From Phyllostachys edulis (taxonomy: Eukaryota > Streptophyta > Magnoliopsida > Poales > Poaceae): a stretch of 64,000 nt of DNA. Shown one piece after another: positions 36,446 to 48,422 of this stretch (positions are counted from its first letter, which is position 1; the number at the start of each line of letters is the position of its first letter). The notes beneath the pieces are model-generated. The model saw only the letters and a program-made list of their open reading frames with translations. It made no database searches and was not told the origin of the DNA. Both the position numbers and the translations under genes were made by a program. The stretch is from assembly GCA_036346405.1 (NCBI GenBank), contig CM070546.1, forward strand, positions 110,611,684-110,675,683. The letters are read 5' to 3'.

Positions 36446-37178
36446 GCTCGAATGTGGTATAGCTCATCACACTCATAGCACATCACTAGACTATCTCGCT
36501 TTTTGCTTCTCACATTGTTATAGGCATGGGTGAACTTTCTGGCTAAGAGGGCTAACTCTAGCTCAGGAATAGACTCAAGCTCCTCCTCATTGATAGCAGA
36601 AATACAAGCAAGAGAGAAACTCGAAGACTCAGAAGAACTACCATCATAATATTTCCTAGAGGGATCAACTACCAATGTTATGTTTTCTTTCTTGGGGTGG
36701 TCAACTCTTTTGATATCGTGGGCCTTGAGCTTGCTATAGAGCGACTCCAAGGTGAGATTGCTCAAGTTGATGCTCTCCTCAATGGCGGTAGCTTTCATCT
36801 CTCACTCATTTGTGTTTATGGAAAACAAGAGATGAGTGTCATTCTCAGACTGAGAATACTCAATATCAACAGCTCTCAATTGATTAATCAACTTGTTCAA
36901 GCGAGTAAATACATCATCGATGCTCTCTCTAGGAAGAATCTCGAATTTGTTGTACTCTCACTTGAAGACCGTTTAACAACCTTGTTTGATTTGGGAAGAT
37001 CCCTCATGATAGGTCTCAAGAGTGTGTCAAACCTCATGCGCGGTCTCAAGGTGACAAATCATGTCATCCTCCTATCTACTAAGCTCGGCATATAGAAAGT
37101 TCTTCGCCTTATGGTTGTTAGCCAAAGCGACCACTGAAGCTGGCGTAGCAACCTCGGGTAGAAGGAAAGGATCATGAA
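36446..37178 (-). pseudogene. Element M gag, central part
   Basis: Reading leftward from the TGATC target of the nested solo LTR, this encodes the middle of gag: ALANNHKAKNFLYAELS, YNKFEILPRESIDDVF-like, then WEMKATAIEESINLSNLTLE and the zinc-knuckle start MCYECDELYHIRA. It stops exactly where element P is inserted (36446); the reading resumes at 25515. It is about 80% like the gag of element P by eye. Stops and frameshifts are present. Confidence 0.8.
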
Positions 37179-38342
37179 TGATCTGAAGGGATACGGGTAG
37201 GCTACGATAGCAGCAATTCAAAAATTCTACCATGTAAACCAGGAAGCCAAGCAAGAAGATGATCACAGATCGTTACCACCAGACGCGTAGAGCAGCGAAA
37301 GAAGAGTTGGAGCAGCCTAGTCCAACGAAGAGCGCGTCGATGAAGTGGTCGTAGACGATCGGCCAGCCTCCTCATGAGTCGATCGTCTCCTCCAGCAACC
37401 TCTGCAGTTCCTTGTGAAGATTGCGAATCGTCCTCAAGTGCAACAGCAACCGCAATAGCGCCTCTACGGTATCCACACGTCCAAAGAAGGAACAACCGTA
37501 CACCAGTGTGCTAGCACCAAATCGTACGGGAAGGCTCTCAGAAAGGTGGTGGCTAGGGTTTCAGTGGAACAACTCACGAGTCTCTCTCTCTTTCCCATAG
37601 CCTCAAGCATCTCCTTATACAGTGCCCGTGACGGATCTTATCTGAACACGTTTGACGAATTGTATTCGTACTGGTTTGTTCCAACCTGTTAAGTGTGTGA
37701 CCTATTAGGTTCATGCATAATCGGTTGTGATTCGAAAACTCCTTTCCAATCACGAGTCATCAGCGGCTCCTAGCAGAACATAACGATTCCCGAGTACACA
37801 CAAATTATATCGAACGAACCTTAATGCAATATGATCTACGACCAAGTCCATATCACTAACGACCAGCTCGTATCTCTATATGACCAGTTCAAATATGGTC
37901 CCGACCAGTTCATAACTCCTTACGACCAGGTTTCGACCACTTAGTAATCATGTTAGATTAGCCTACGACTAGCTCGTATCTCCATACGACTAGTCCATAT
38001 CTGATTGAACTCAAAGACCTTCTCGTGTATTCTCCCTTTGCCTCACGATATCTGGTTGAACTCTAGGTGAGACATTATGTCATCCATGGACTGTTCAATA
38101 CTTTCTCGATCAAGTGTCGGATAACTTCACGTGGTCGAACACTTCGACCACTAATGACATGGCCATGCACTTTCTTTATCCGACCACATCGAGGGGCCTA
38201 GAGATATCTCTCCTGTTATGTTAGAAGGGGCAAATCCCATATCCGACCAGTCACATTCCTCCGCATGTTTCATAGCATACCTGAAAGCTACCTTTATAAC
38301 TACCCAGTTACAATTGAAGAATCTAGACCCGCTATTATGAGT

Positions 38343-41121
38343 TAATAAAGTATTTTAGTGATTAATGACAAATCTAAATGTGAGACTAATATGTTTATTG
38401 ACTAGGATATTGTTTAGTCTTATTTGGATGAAAAGGTGAAAATCATGGAGGTATGCATTCGACATCATATTCTATATATTGTTGCATTCCTCGGATCCAA
38501 AATATAGGTTGAACTCCACCAAAAGTTTAACTTGAATATGTGCATATGTTTTTATTACACATTCGTGTATGCACACATTTAGGGGGAATTCACTCTATGT
38601 TTTGTGGTTTTATTAGTATTGATCCATATTTCTTTATCGACATATATTGGGGATCTCTACTTTGAAACATATTATTTGAGTATATAAAACTTGTGTAGTT
38701 CATATATATTCATATTTCTTTATATTCAATTATTTGCAATTGTGTTGTGGGACTAATGTGTGTGCTAAGATGTGTTCAAGGCTTAGTCCCAGAGTTTGAA
38801 TGATGACATGAAAAGGAAATACAAAGATGATAAAAGATTGACATGGATCAAGACAAAGGAGCCATGCATTGCATTTCGAAAAGCTTTTAGAAGAAGTTCG
38901 GTGGAAATCGGTATGACCGTATTTGGTAAGTGGTACTACCGATATGCGGTAGTACCGGAGCTTATTTGATGGTACCACTCAGTGGTATGACCGGGAAAGT
39001 TGTGCGGTACTACCGCAACCCGGTCTGACCGAAGATTACTTGGCGGTACATATTTTTCAGAGAGCATGTTTTGGGAGTTTTGTTCTCCCTTGAAGATCAG
39101 TATGACCGCATGTCTTAAGGGGTACTACCACTCTGCGGTAGGATCGGTATTTACATGGCGATATGTAATTTCCAGAGAAGGTGTTTTTCTTGATTCTTAA
39201 ATCTCTGGAAATCGGTAGTACCGCACATGAGAAACGGTACGATCGGAGAGCGATATTACCGGATTCTAGTTGGCGGTAGTACCGCACCTTTCTGCGATGG
39301 CTTGTTTAGAAGCATTTATTGCAGATATATCTTTGTAATTAATGTTAATCATTGTGGGACTAACATTTTTCATGAGTTTGATGAATAGGTTATGTTCCAG
39401 GGTTGTGGAGACTTCAAATAGCATCATGAGTTGATCGTCATCAAGTCAAAGTTCAAGAAGAGGATGCATCATGTGTTGATGCATATCAAGATCTCGAAGA
39501 GGAGATGATCATGAGTTGATCATCAAGTCCAGAGAAGACTCATCATATGTTGATGGAGGTCAAGTAAAGGATGCATCATGGGTTGATGCATGTCAAGACG
39601 ATGACCCAGACTTGAAGTGAAGATGTGCGTCATCAACCTTCAAGAAGGTGCTCAAGGTAAAGGTATGACTAGCTAGGGCTAAAGATGTGTTTCTAGTCTT
39701 TTACCAGTCATGGTGTTTGGTTGGAAGACCGGATTGCTAGTATAGGTTACCGTACTATTAAGAGGGGGTCTTGTCTAGTAGCTTGAGTCTCATTATGTGT
39801 TGATTGCTCAATCTCGCTTGCTCTAGCTCACCTTGGTATGATGCTATTATTTGCAAATGTGTTTTGCAAATAGTCGAGGCTCATGCATTTAATCCTTGCA
39901 GCATGTGACTACTTTGCAAATGTGTTTTGCAAATGGTTGATATCAATGTACCTACTCCTTGTGGCATGATCCAAGTTTGTAAATGTGTTTTACAAATTGT
40001 TAGGATTCATGCATTTTCCCTTGGCATGGTCTAAGATTGCTTATTGCTATTTCTTTGGACTTAAACTATGGTAGTGGCTCTTGGAGTTGTGCTTTTTGAT
40101 TTGATAAAATGTGTTTGAGATCAATCAAATAGGTGGGTTTGTAGCCCTCTAAATAAGCTTTCCATAGAGTCTAAGATCACTCAATTCTGACATCGAAGTC
40201 AAAAGTTATGACTTTTTTACCGAGCGTCGTCTGTGCTGAAATTGAGCTGCAGTACTACCGCCATGAGAAGAGAGGTACTACCAAGACGTAAGCAGTGTAC
40301 TGCCCTTGTGAGGCGTGTAGTACCGCACCAAGTCTGTAACGGCTAGTTTTGGACTGTTTCGTCTCCAAACAACTAGTTTTTGGTGTAGGGGTTATAAATA
40401 CCCCCTTGGCCGGTTGAGAGAATTCTTAGTATCCTTTTCACTCACTTGAGCTAGTGTGAGCTTCTCCTCTCAATTGTGCATGTGTTGCATCTTGTGAGCA
40501 AGGAGAGAGGTCTCTAGTTGCATGTGTTGCATCTAGAGGTGGATTTCGTATCCACTTGAGCTTGTGCATTCGTTGCACGTGGTGAGAGTCAAGCAAGGGG
40601 CTTGGCTTGTTACTCTTGGTGTTTGACGACACCTAGACGGCATGGAGGCGTCGTGGTCCAGTGATCTTCTCAAGAAGCTTGTGAGAAGGCCCAGCGTGTT
40701 GTGAAGGTTGGAGCTCACCTACCCGGAGCGGGAAAGAGCTACCACTAGTGGAATTGAGGTGTATGGCTTAATTCGTGGAGCCGGTCCAATTAGTTTGGGC
40801 TTACCTCAACGTGGATTAGGGGAGACCGGCAAGTCTCCGAACTCCACGGTAGAACGTCATTGTGTCATTGTGGTTTGCTCTCTAGTGATTTACTTTGTGC
40901 TATTTACATTTGTAGAATTAAATTGCTTACATGTCTTTGTATAATTGCTATCATTATCAATAGTCTCATATTGTTGGTGCACTTAGTAAAGACTAGTTAA
41001 TTTAGGCTTTAATTGTGCAAAACCGAATTGATTTACAATTCTGCGTAAAACTTGGTTTTAACCAAATAAGTTTTTAAAACCGCCTATTCACCCCCCTCTA
41101 GTCGGCCTCCTCGATCTTACA
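38343..41121 (+). mobile_element. LTR-element fragment nested in the solo LTR
   Basis: The right end (CACCCCCCTCTAGTCGG ... CTTACA) matches the end of the solo LTR at 46701-48417. The left part (38343-38745) matches 50995-53040, the tail of a related element. A palindrome array (CGGTAGTACCG-like) spans 38920-39300, and a TATA box lies at 40393-40400. The boundaries are approximate because no clear target duplication was found. The small ORFs have no recognisable domain. Confidence 0.65.
40393..40400 (+). promoter_or_regulatory. TATA box in nested LTR fragment
   Basis: TATAAATA sits inside the inverted G/C context AGGGGTTATAAATACCCCC. The related solo LTR has the same arrangement at 47783-47790. 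Confidence 0.65.
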
Positions 41122-41596
41122 ACGAAGTAGCATTTGGCAACCCCTAAGAGTACAATTACACATGTAGGAAACCATGCTGATCTCATGTCTAAGGATTATA
41201 CATCATCATTGCTTGAGACCAACTAACGACACATAAAATCATAACAATCTCATTAGTGTCTCAAGGTGGGTCAATCCAACACCATGTTCTCTAACGTGTG
41301 TTCACATTATTGATTCGATATCCCTATATCCATGACCGGTGAAACATGGTCATCAATCAATACATGTGCTAGTTGATAGGATCACTGATGTTCCGATCAG
41401 TGACATCCGACCAGGGATACTTTTAGAATGACATCATATATGTTAGAAGAGTTTCACCAACAAGTCACATACTTGTTAATCTTGATAACCAATGATTTAT
41501 TCAAGGAACAGAATAACATTTATTCAATAACACATAAACATAGACGTGATACAATCATCTCTATGATTGCCTCTAGGGCATATCACCAACATGATC

Positions 41597-41761
41597 TCCC
41601 ATATGGCTTGACATTCGCTTTGAAGGTAGACTCACATCCTGTTTTTCTAATAGGCACAATTAAGCTCATCGAAGACATGCAGCTTGGTGGAGTCCTTTTC
41701 AGTAGCCATGTTCATCGACCAGTTAAGATCATGCATGAACTAACTGGGTTCCAATACCACT
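41597..41761 (-). pseudogene. Element M primer site and gag N-terminus
   Basis: Directly after the 5' LTR, the minus strand reads AAGTGGTATTGGAACCC, a degraded initiator tRNA-Met primer site, then the gag start (DSTKLHVFDELNCAY and ECQAIWEI) aligned with 27472-27580 of element P. The nested solo LTR cuts the frame at 41592-41596. Confidence 0.75.
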
Positions 41762-43601
41762 TATTGGACCGAAATAGTGACTATATTGGGGGGGGGGGTG
41801 AATAGGAGCCCACCCTTTTTCACCACGATATTCAACTTTCTTTTCACTCCAATAGCTATGAAAAGCTATGAAGATTCAAGTCTCAAGATCTTAGTTGAAG
41901 ACTTGAGTTGAACCCGAGAGAACCAACCCTCAACACCCTTTGTCGGGTCGTGGCCGAGCCAAGGCTGCCTCGATCATGGTGGTGAGGCCGGCTCGACCAC
42001 CTGGTGAAAATCAGCACGACGAAGGATCCACAAAATGACCTAACTTTTGACCTAGTGGTCTAAATCACCTAAGATTTTAGACATAACTCAACAAGAAGGT
42101 TAGAAACATATTCCAATTGAAGATCGAGATTGTTATTGCCAAGGTTCCACTTATTTCTTGATTGAGGGCAAAAAACCTCAAAACCGAGGGAAAACCTAAT
42201 CTTGATCTAAAGGCTTGCTTGTGGGTGGATGATGGTCCAGATAACCTTAGATCAGATCCCACAAGTTCTAGTAAGCTAGATCACAGCAAGAGACAAAGCA
42301 AAAGCCCTAGAACACCAAAACCTCAAAAATCACCCAATAAAGAGCCAGAACAAGAGAGAACTCATATTTGGACAAACTTGATTGGATGGATTTGAGGGAT
42401 TGAAGGTTTACAGCCACTCCACCGTGAATGACAAAAGCTCACTCATGAGCACCCAATCTCTCAATACATCTCTCTCTCAAACCCTAGCCTCCTCAATTTT
42501 CTCCACTTTCCCCAACTCTTAAATTAGGGTTTCCAAAGCTTAGTTGTGCAAATCTTGTACCAACCCTTATATTGTGAAGGCTAGCTCTAGACAGAAAACC
42601 TTATCAGGCACCCGTTAAGTCCATACACAAACGGGTCTACACTCACACACACTTCTCAAAGCCGATGACGATTCGAGTCTCCCGAAACCATCTCTTCGTG
42701 ATGTTCTTCTTCTCTTGACCTAAACTGCTTCTCCTTTGTGCCGTGTTGCGTCGCGATTTCTTCAAGGTCACTAACCCAGTATTTTGGTGAAGATACCAAA
42801 ATACCCCTTCTCGATCCTTCTCTATGACCAAGTCCAATCAACGTAAAGCAATCCCATGCTTCTTTACGCGTAGGTTCATCAATGGCTTTCTAAATGCTGG
42901 CAAGTCTCTCCTATCCGGCTCCCACCGGATGACCAGGGCACTTGCATCGGCCCTAAGTCACTTGACGCAACCCGTTGCACCGAACTTCCCATTCGATCGT
43001 TCTTGTTCATCTTGCGCCATACTTGAGTCCAACCACTTCACTCGAAATCCTTGATCATTCTGGACCTTAGCTCTCCTAACCTAGTCCCGATCATCTTCGC
43101 TGTTGACCAATAAATCGATTCCGGGCACAAGTTCATCGCAACTTAACTCATGTTAGCCAAAATATACATCATGCAACACCTATGCACTAAATCCCTTGGC
43201 ATTGGTCAAATCCACAAAATCACCATAGTTCACTATGCATGATCTTGCCCTGGCCGGTTGACCGTCAGCCCCGGTAACAGGGGACCGGTTTGATCGCCCA
43301 CCGATCTGACCGCTAACTCCCTACCGGTCAGATCGCTTCCTAAAATCCAAAACACCCATCTCTGGACAATTAATCAAAACTCTATATAGATTCGTGTTCA
43401 TACTCTATTACTCCATTTTCAATGACATTTGGTACAAACACTCCCACATAAGTGTTTGATACTTATTCCTCGAAATTCCATGCTACTGGTCAGACCACCA
43501 ACTATGACCGATCTAATTGCCTAGCAGTGCCGGACAGACCATCGGCCACCTGACAATGATTTCTCAACACTATGGTTAGGACCGTAACCATGGGCTCCAC
43601 A
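41762..43601 (-). repeat. 5' LTR of element M
   Basis: On the minus strand it starts TGTGGAGCCCATGG at 43601 and ends GGTCCAATA, where the terminal CA has become TA. Blocks at 42130-42330 and 42830-42960 match the LTR of element P in reverse orientation. CCGGT/ACCGG motifs cluster at 43250-43345. A G10 run lies at 41789-41799. The flank GTTTG follows. Confidence 0.8.
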
Positions 43602-43606
43602 GTTTG

Positions 43607-44333
43607 TGACTTGTATTAACTTATTCCTTTGTCAAAACAAATCAACTCGATCCAATCAATTCTGCGATATGCCTGCAGAATTCAGATCTCAATTAACTAA
43701 TCTGCCTTGGAGGATAATCACGCATGACTGATGGCCAGTCTTAGCAGTAGAAAACTGAGGCCGAGGGAGTTAATTAATCGTGCACTAGAGGGAGGGAAGA
43801 CTATTCTCTTTCTGGAAACCATCATGCTGTCCTTGGGAGGGAATATTTTCTTTCGTCACACCGCGTCATCACCTCCTGCAAAGAAGAGAGAGAAACAATC
43901 GGCCCGCTTTTGTCAGTCCCACGACTTGTCGCCCCTCCGCGTGAGGGAGCGTGCCAAATCATAGCATACTTATCCTTAGTTTAAGGGTAAAGCCTGTGTC
44001 ATATGCTGGTAAATTTCCACCTACGTCCATGCACTTCTGAGAGAGAGAGAGAGAGTTGAGCGTTGTTTGTAGGACAGCATGTTGCCAAAAAACTGAAAAA
44101 GTCGGCAAAATCACTGCACTTGGGGAGATCAAAAATGGAAGTGACCATCTGCAACTAGCAACGAGCAATCGGCGCACAGCGCCACCGCAACAATGAGAGG
44201 CCACAAAAATTTTCAGAGGACATCGAGGTAGAGAGAGAGACGAAGCGACCGGCCGGCCGGAAAAGTACACCGCGCAGCAGCAGCAAATGCCGCGACTGTG
44301 CAACAATAGGCGCGGCCAGTACGCACGCACGCT
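43607..44333. other. Intergenic, no gene seen
   Basis: No credible gene. (GA)n runs lie at 44038-44055 and near 44230. Confidence 0.45.
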
Positions 44334-44935
44334 GGGTTGTTTGGTTTGTGATCTTACGGAGCTATACCAAAATTTTGGTATTAGTTAGAAATTTAGCTAT
44401 TTTTTTATTCTATTCCAATAATTTGGTTTGATCTAAAAATTTTGGTCATGCCAATGTTTTTCTTGCCAATTTCCGGGCTTCCCGTGGGCGAAGGAATCGG
44501 CCGCCAATTTTTTTTGGCTTGGCTAGAACCTGCATCTCTACCACATGGCCCAAGATGGTTGGTCAAGGCTGGTTATATTAATTGCAAGAATAGTTTACTT
44601 AATTAGTTTGAAATGATTATATTTTTTAAACCGAGTATCCGAGTTATGATCCGTTTGAACCATTATGTTCCTTGTTATTTTATCAACAAAACAAGACCCA
44701 TGTTGACATATTTTGGTGCTAAAAAAATTTGATGTCATGCGGGACTTACGTGACACTCACAATTTTAACAAATTTTTGTATGGCTACAATCCAAACACAT
44801 CAATTTCGGTATTATCCGTAAATTGGTATGACTATGACCCAAATACTATTTTTTTGCCTGATTTTTTACATTATCTACATTTTAGCATTACTAAAATTTA
44901 GGTACGACTCCCTACGTCACAAACCAAACGAGCCC
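44334..44935. mobile_element. DNA transposon or MITE with GGGTTGTTTGGTT-type ends
   Basis: The left end GGGTTGTTTGGTTTGTGA is matched on the other strand by GGGCTCGTTTGGTTTGTGA at the right end. The interior is AT-rich without coding capacity. The target duplication is unclear, so the superfamily is left open. Confidence 0.55.
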
Positions 44936-44990
44936 GCGATGCACAGCCCAACGATTCTCTCGATGTGCCGAGCCATCGATCGTTTCAATC

Positions 44991-45276
44991 TAGAGGTGTT
45001 CACGGGCGGCCCGGCTTGAGCCCTACCTGTTCGGGCAGTTCAGGACTCGATTTTTTGACTGAAGCTTGAGCCCGAAGGCCCGAAAAACAATGAAAATCTA
45101 TTTTTAAAATTCTAAAAATGAATTAAATATCACTTTTTTTATTCTGAAAAATAATTAAAATATTATTTTTAAATCAAAATTGATTTTTGGGGTCAGATCG
45201 GGCTCAGATCTGTCATTTTCAGCCGGACTTTTCAAGCCCGACCGAAGCTCGGCCTGCCCGTCTTTTGAACGGTCTA
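44991..45276. mobile_element. Non-autonomous hAT element
   Basis: The ends TAGAGGTGTTCACGGGC and (other strand) TAGACCGTTCAAAAGACGGGC are inverted repeats. The flanks TTTCAATC (44983-44990) and TTTCAGTC (45277-45284) form an 8-bp duplication with one mismatch. Subterminal GCCCGA/TCGGGC motifs recur inside. It has no ORF of its own beyond shadows. Confidence 0.75.
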
Positions 45277-45558
45277 TTTCAGTCGCCACACTCGTACGTA
45301 CGCGTGCGTCCTGGATCCTGACCCAGTGATCTCTCCATGATCTACATAAGATTCGCACACTTCGACTCCATTCATCCATCGCATCATTTCGTTGCGCCGT
45401 GTACATGTATTGATGCGTACGCACACACGTAGTTTTTTTTAATAATTATTTCCCAGTACGTTTGCAACTACGTACGTGTGAATGGATCCTTCATTTTGTC
45501 CTGGATGGATTCGATGATTCGACGACGCGGGAAAAAAAAGAACAAATCCAGAGCCTAC

Positions 45559-45842
45559 GGGCCTGTTTGGTAGGTTTCTATCTAGTCTTCGTGCACGAGA
45601 AAAAAATAGTGTTTAAAGGTAGTCTAAAAATAGATAATTTTTGTTTAATCAGATTTATCTGAAAATATGATGTTTGGTTAAAGGGCTAGCTAGACAAATC
45701 TCTACTAGACTCGGACCAGGCATAGAGACACAGCCAAGCCATCAAATTAGCTCTTAGATCGCAAACCAAACAAGACACAGACAGGATCCAAAAAAGCTCC
45801 CGGCCAGGCATGTCCTCTTCAGACTCGTACCAAACAGCCCCT
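45559..45842. mobile_element. MITE with GGGCCTGTTTGGT-type ends
   Basis: The left end GGGCCTGTTTGGTAGG and the right end, GGGGCTGTTTGGTACG on the other strand, are inverted repeats around 284 bp of non-coding sequence. No clear duplication was found. Confidence 0.55.
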
Positions 45843-46087
45843 GTATCTGCTGCGAGGCCAGGCCATGAATTGCTTTGCTTGCTGAGTAGGCATGGCATGC
45901 TTATAATTACCTGGTTGGGACGTAGCTTTAATACCACCTGTGCTGGATTAGCTGGAACGCTAGTGGACCAGCGCGGAACCACGCTGGCTCTACATGTGCT
46001 TGTACGACGCGTTAGGATACGCCCATTTGCAGCTGAGCTAACTGCTGATTAGGGTGGAAACGAGCCTGCCGCTCTAGGAGTTCCTCC

Positions 46088-46698
46088 TCATTCTTTCTCA
46101 GACAAGAAAAATACAGTACAGAATTCAATCACACATCGAAATTGCATCATGCATTCACAACAAAGCATCACAGATTCACAGCTGATCACAAGATTCACAA
46201 CTTTAGGGAGCAGGAGGGCCTCTCCTCCTGCTCCTACACCGCCGCGCCCTCCATCTTCCACATCGGCGTCGTTGCAGGCACCGGGAGCGAAATAGAGGGC
46301 TACCACGTTCTTCACCGCCTCAGCCTGCACCATCACTGCATGGCCCACCCGCACGACGCGACACGTCCCAGCTTCCACCTGTAGCTCCACACAGCGCGCC
46401 GCCTCCCTCGTGGACTCCACCCACACCGGGTTGGCGAGGTCGACGGGCACAACCCTGCCACGGCCCTTGGCCACCTTGCCGTTACTGGGGAGTAGACCCT
46501 GAGGCGGTGGTCGACGAGGACCAAGCTGCGGCGCGTGGCGGCAGGGAGGGAGCAGAGCGCGGAGGAGTGGAGAGGCGGGAGGTCGTCGGGAAGGTCGACA
46601 GGGAGGCAGTCGGAGACGAGGGAGATGGAGGGGAAAGGGGAGCGCGGGAGGCGGAGGCGCGCTTGAGGATGTAGATGGGATGGGATTCGACGTCGGGG
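46088..46698 (-). pseudogene. Unrecognised gene remnant cut by a solo LTR
   Basis: The GC-rich minus strand keeps coding character in two overlapping frames. From 46698 down, one frame reads SLVSDCLPVDLPDDLPPLHS and SLVLVDHRLRVYSP. Near 46488 a frameshift moves it to GKVAKGRGRVVPVDLANPVW and CRVVRVGHAVMVQAEAVKNV, ending at 46088. I do not recognise the family. The upstream side is interrupted by the solo LTR at 46701, and the sequence resumes at 48418 with Pro-rich codons in the same sense. It is probably a dead host gene; a captured fragment is possible. Confidence 0.4.
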
Positions 46699-46700
46699 TG

Positions 46701-48417
46701 TGAAAGCATTTAGGCCCCTAAAAATTGTTTTGGTAATTTATGATAATATGTGAATATGAGATTAACGGTTTATTGAGTATTTACAAGGTTAAGTCCTATT
46801 GGTAAGTTTGATGACTTGAAGATGCATGCTAAAGGACAACATGAAAATCTACATGGCTCAAAGACAAGGTACAAGTAGTTTAGGATCCTTTCGTGTTTTA
46901 CCGGTCTTAGGATAAATAGTTGGAAGACCGGATTATAGGTTAAATACCGTACTATTAAGAGGGATCGTGACTAGTAGCTTGATAACTTGTTCTTGTGCAA
47001 ATTGGATCAATTTAGGATCATGCATGCATTTGCATTTGAATTGGACAGCCAACTGTGCAATTGTCAGATCAATTGGTAGTACCGGAGTATACATGGCAGA
47101 ACTACCGCATAGCGGTATGACCGCATTTTCTTTGGCGGTACTACCGGTGGACGCTCGGACCGTCCGAATGCAATCCAATCGTGCGGTTAAGACTTGTGGT
47201 CCGAATGGCCAAACAAATCTGAGCCGTCCACATAATCAGTCCGATCGGGCTAAGCTGATCTGGTCGCTCAGCGGTACGCCCAGCTCGTGGTGCGGTATTT
47301 CCGCAACCCAGTCGTTCCGTTATTTAGTTGGCGGTACGTAAAAAACAGAGAGACACCGTTTTTGGTTCGGTGCCTCACCCTGGAAACGGTAGTTCCGGGT
47401 TTTACTTGGCGGTACAACCACATCGCGGTATGACCGTATGTTCAGCGGAACTACCACTCCTCGGTTGTTCCGTTTTCTAGATGGCGATATGTAATTTCTA
47501 GAGAAGCGACTTTTCGGCTTGAGTTGAAAACCCTGTGAACGGTAGTACCGCTCCATTGTGTGGTATGACCGACCCAAGCGGTAGTACCGTAGCTTGGTTA
47601 GCGGTAGTACCATGCCGCGGTTTAAATGGTTATGTCAGAGGGAGTTAATGCCTCTGTTATAGCCGTTACGGAGCGGTTGGTGGAGTGCGGTAGTACCGCC
47701 CGGTATATGGCGGTAGTACCGCAAAACGCTGAAAGTTGGGGATTTCCTCCCCCAATGGTTATATTTGTTTGTGGGGGGGGGGTATAAATACCCCTCCACC
47801 TGCTCAAGGACAGAATGCAATACCTCATTTAACATCCTTAGAGCCTTGAGCATTCTTTCTACTACTCAAATACACTTATGCATTCATTGTGAGGTAGTTA
47901 AGCAAATTTAAGTGCATCATACTAGATTGATCCATTGCACTTGAGTGCCGTCAAGTGAAGATCATTGATTTGTTACTCTTGGTGTTTTGCCAAACACCTA
48001 GATGGCTTGGCGGAGGTTGTACGGTGTTCTCTTCAAGAAGATTGTGAAGAGGCCTGGTGCCAAGATTGTGAGTGGCTTGGTGTTCGCCATCTCTGAAGCG
48101 GAGGAAGAACAACCAATAGTGATCGAGGGAAGGCTTAATTCGTGGAGCTGGCTTGATTCGTTCAAGCTTCCTCAACGTGGACTAGTGAAGACTGGCAAGT
48201 CTTCGATACCACAGGAAAACATCGTTGACTCTATTGTGCTTATTTCTAGTCTTTACTTTCCGCATTTACAATTCTAGCATTTATCTTGTGTTGAATTGCT
48301 TAGCTAGAATTGTATCTAGTTTAGACTTAGTTCATAATTGGCTTAATTTGTTAATTAGTCAAAAAGTTTAAAAACCTCCTATTCACCCCCCTCTAGTCGG
48401 TTATCCTTGATCCTACA
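46701..48417 (+). mobile_element. Solo LTR of a copia-like element
   Basis: It starts TGAAAGCATTTAGGCCCC and ends CTCTAGTCGG ... CCTACA, flanked by exact GGGTG duplications (46696-46700 and 48418-48422). It contains more than fifteen CGGTAGTACCG/CGGTATGACCG motifs between 47060 and 47720 and a TATA box at 47783-47790. No internal sequence is present, so it results from LTR-LTR recombination. The same family supplies the fragments at 38343-41121 and 53074-53462. Confidence 0.9.
47783..47790 (+). promoter_or_regulatory. TATA box of the solo LTR
   Basis: TATAAATA lies in a G-run/C-run inverted context (GGGGTATAAATACCCC), just downstream of the palindrome array. Confidence 0.65.
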
Positions 48418-48422
48418 GGGTG

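Larger units (their letters stand above)
37184..41591 (-). mobile_element. Solo LTR (Angela/BARE-like), itself interrupted
   Basis: On the minus strand it begins TGTTGGTGATATGCCC at 41591, followed by TAGAGGCAATCATAG, close to the known LTR start of Angela/BARE-type copia elements, and ends CCCTTCA at 37184. It is flanked by TGATC (37179-37183 and 41592-41596). No internal coding sequence of this family is present, so it is a solo LTR left by recombination. A 2.8-kb fragment of another LTR element is inserted in it at about 38343-41121. Confidence 0.8.
23505..43601 (-). mobile_element. Backbone Ty1/copia element M, holding nested insertions
   Basis: The outer limits are a 5' LTR at 43601-41762 and the last 198 bp of a 3' LTR at 23702-23505, both minus strand. 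They are flanked by identical GTTTG (23500-23504 and 43602-43606), so this is one insertion. Removing the two nested insertions leaves about 4.75 kb: LTR, primer site, gag, a spacer with coiled coils, protease and pre-integrase remnants. Integrase, reverse transcriptase, RNase H and most of the 3' LTR are gone. It belongs to the same family as the plus-strand element nested in it. Confidence 0.85.

Noticed and set aside
38920..39300. Palindrome cluster as possible operator array or origin
   Set aside because: The motif recurs within LTRs of retrotransposons, so it was kept as an LTR feature rather than a separate regulatory locus.
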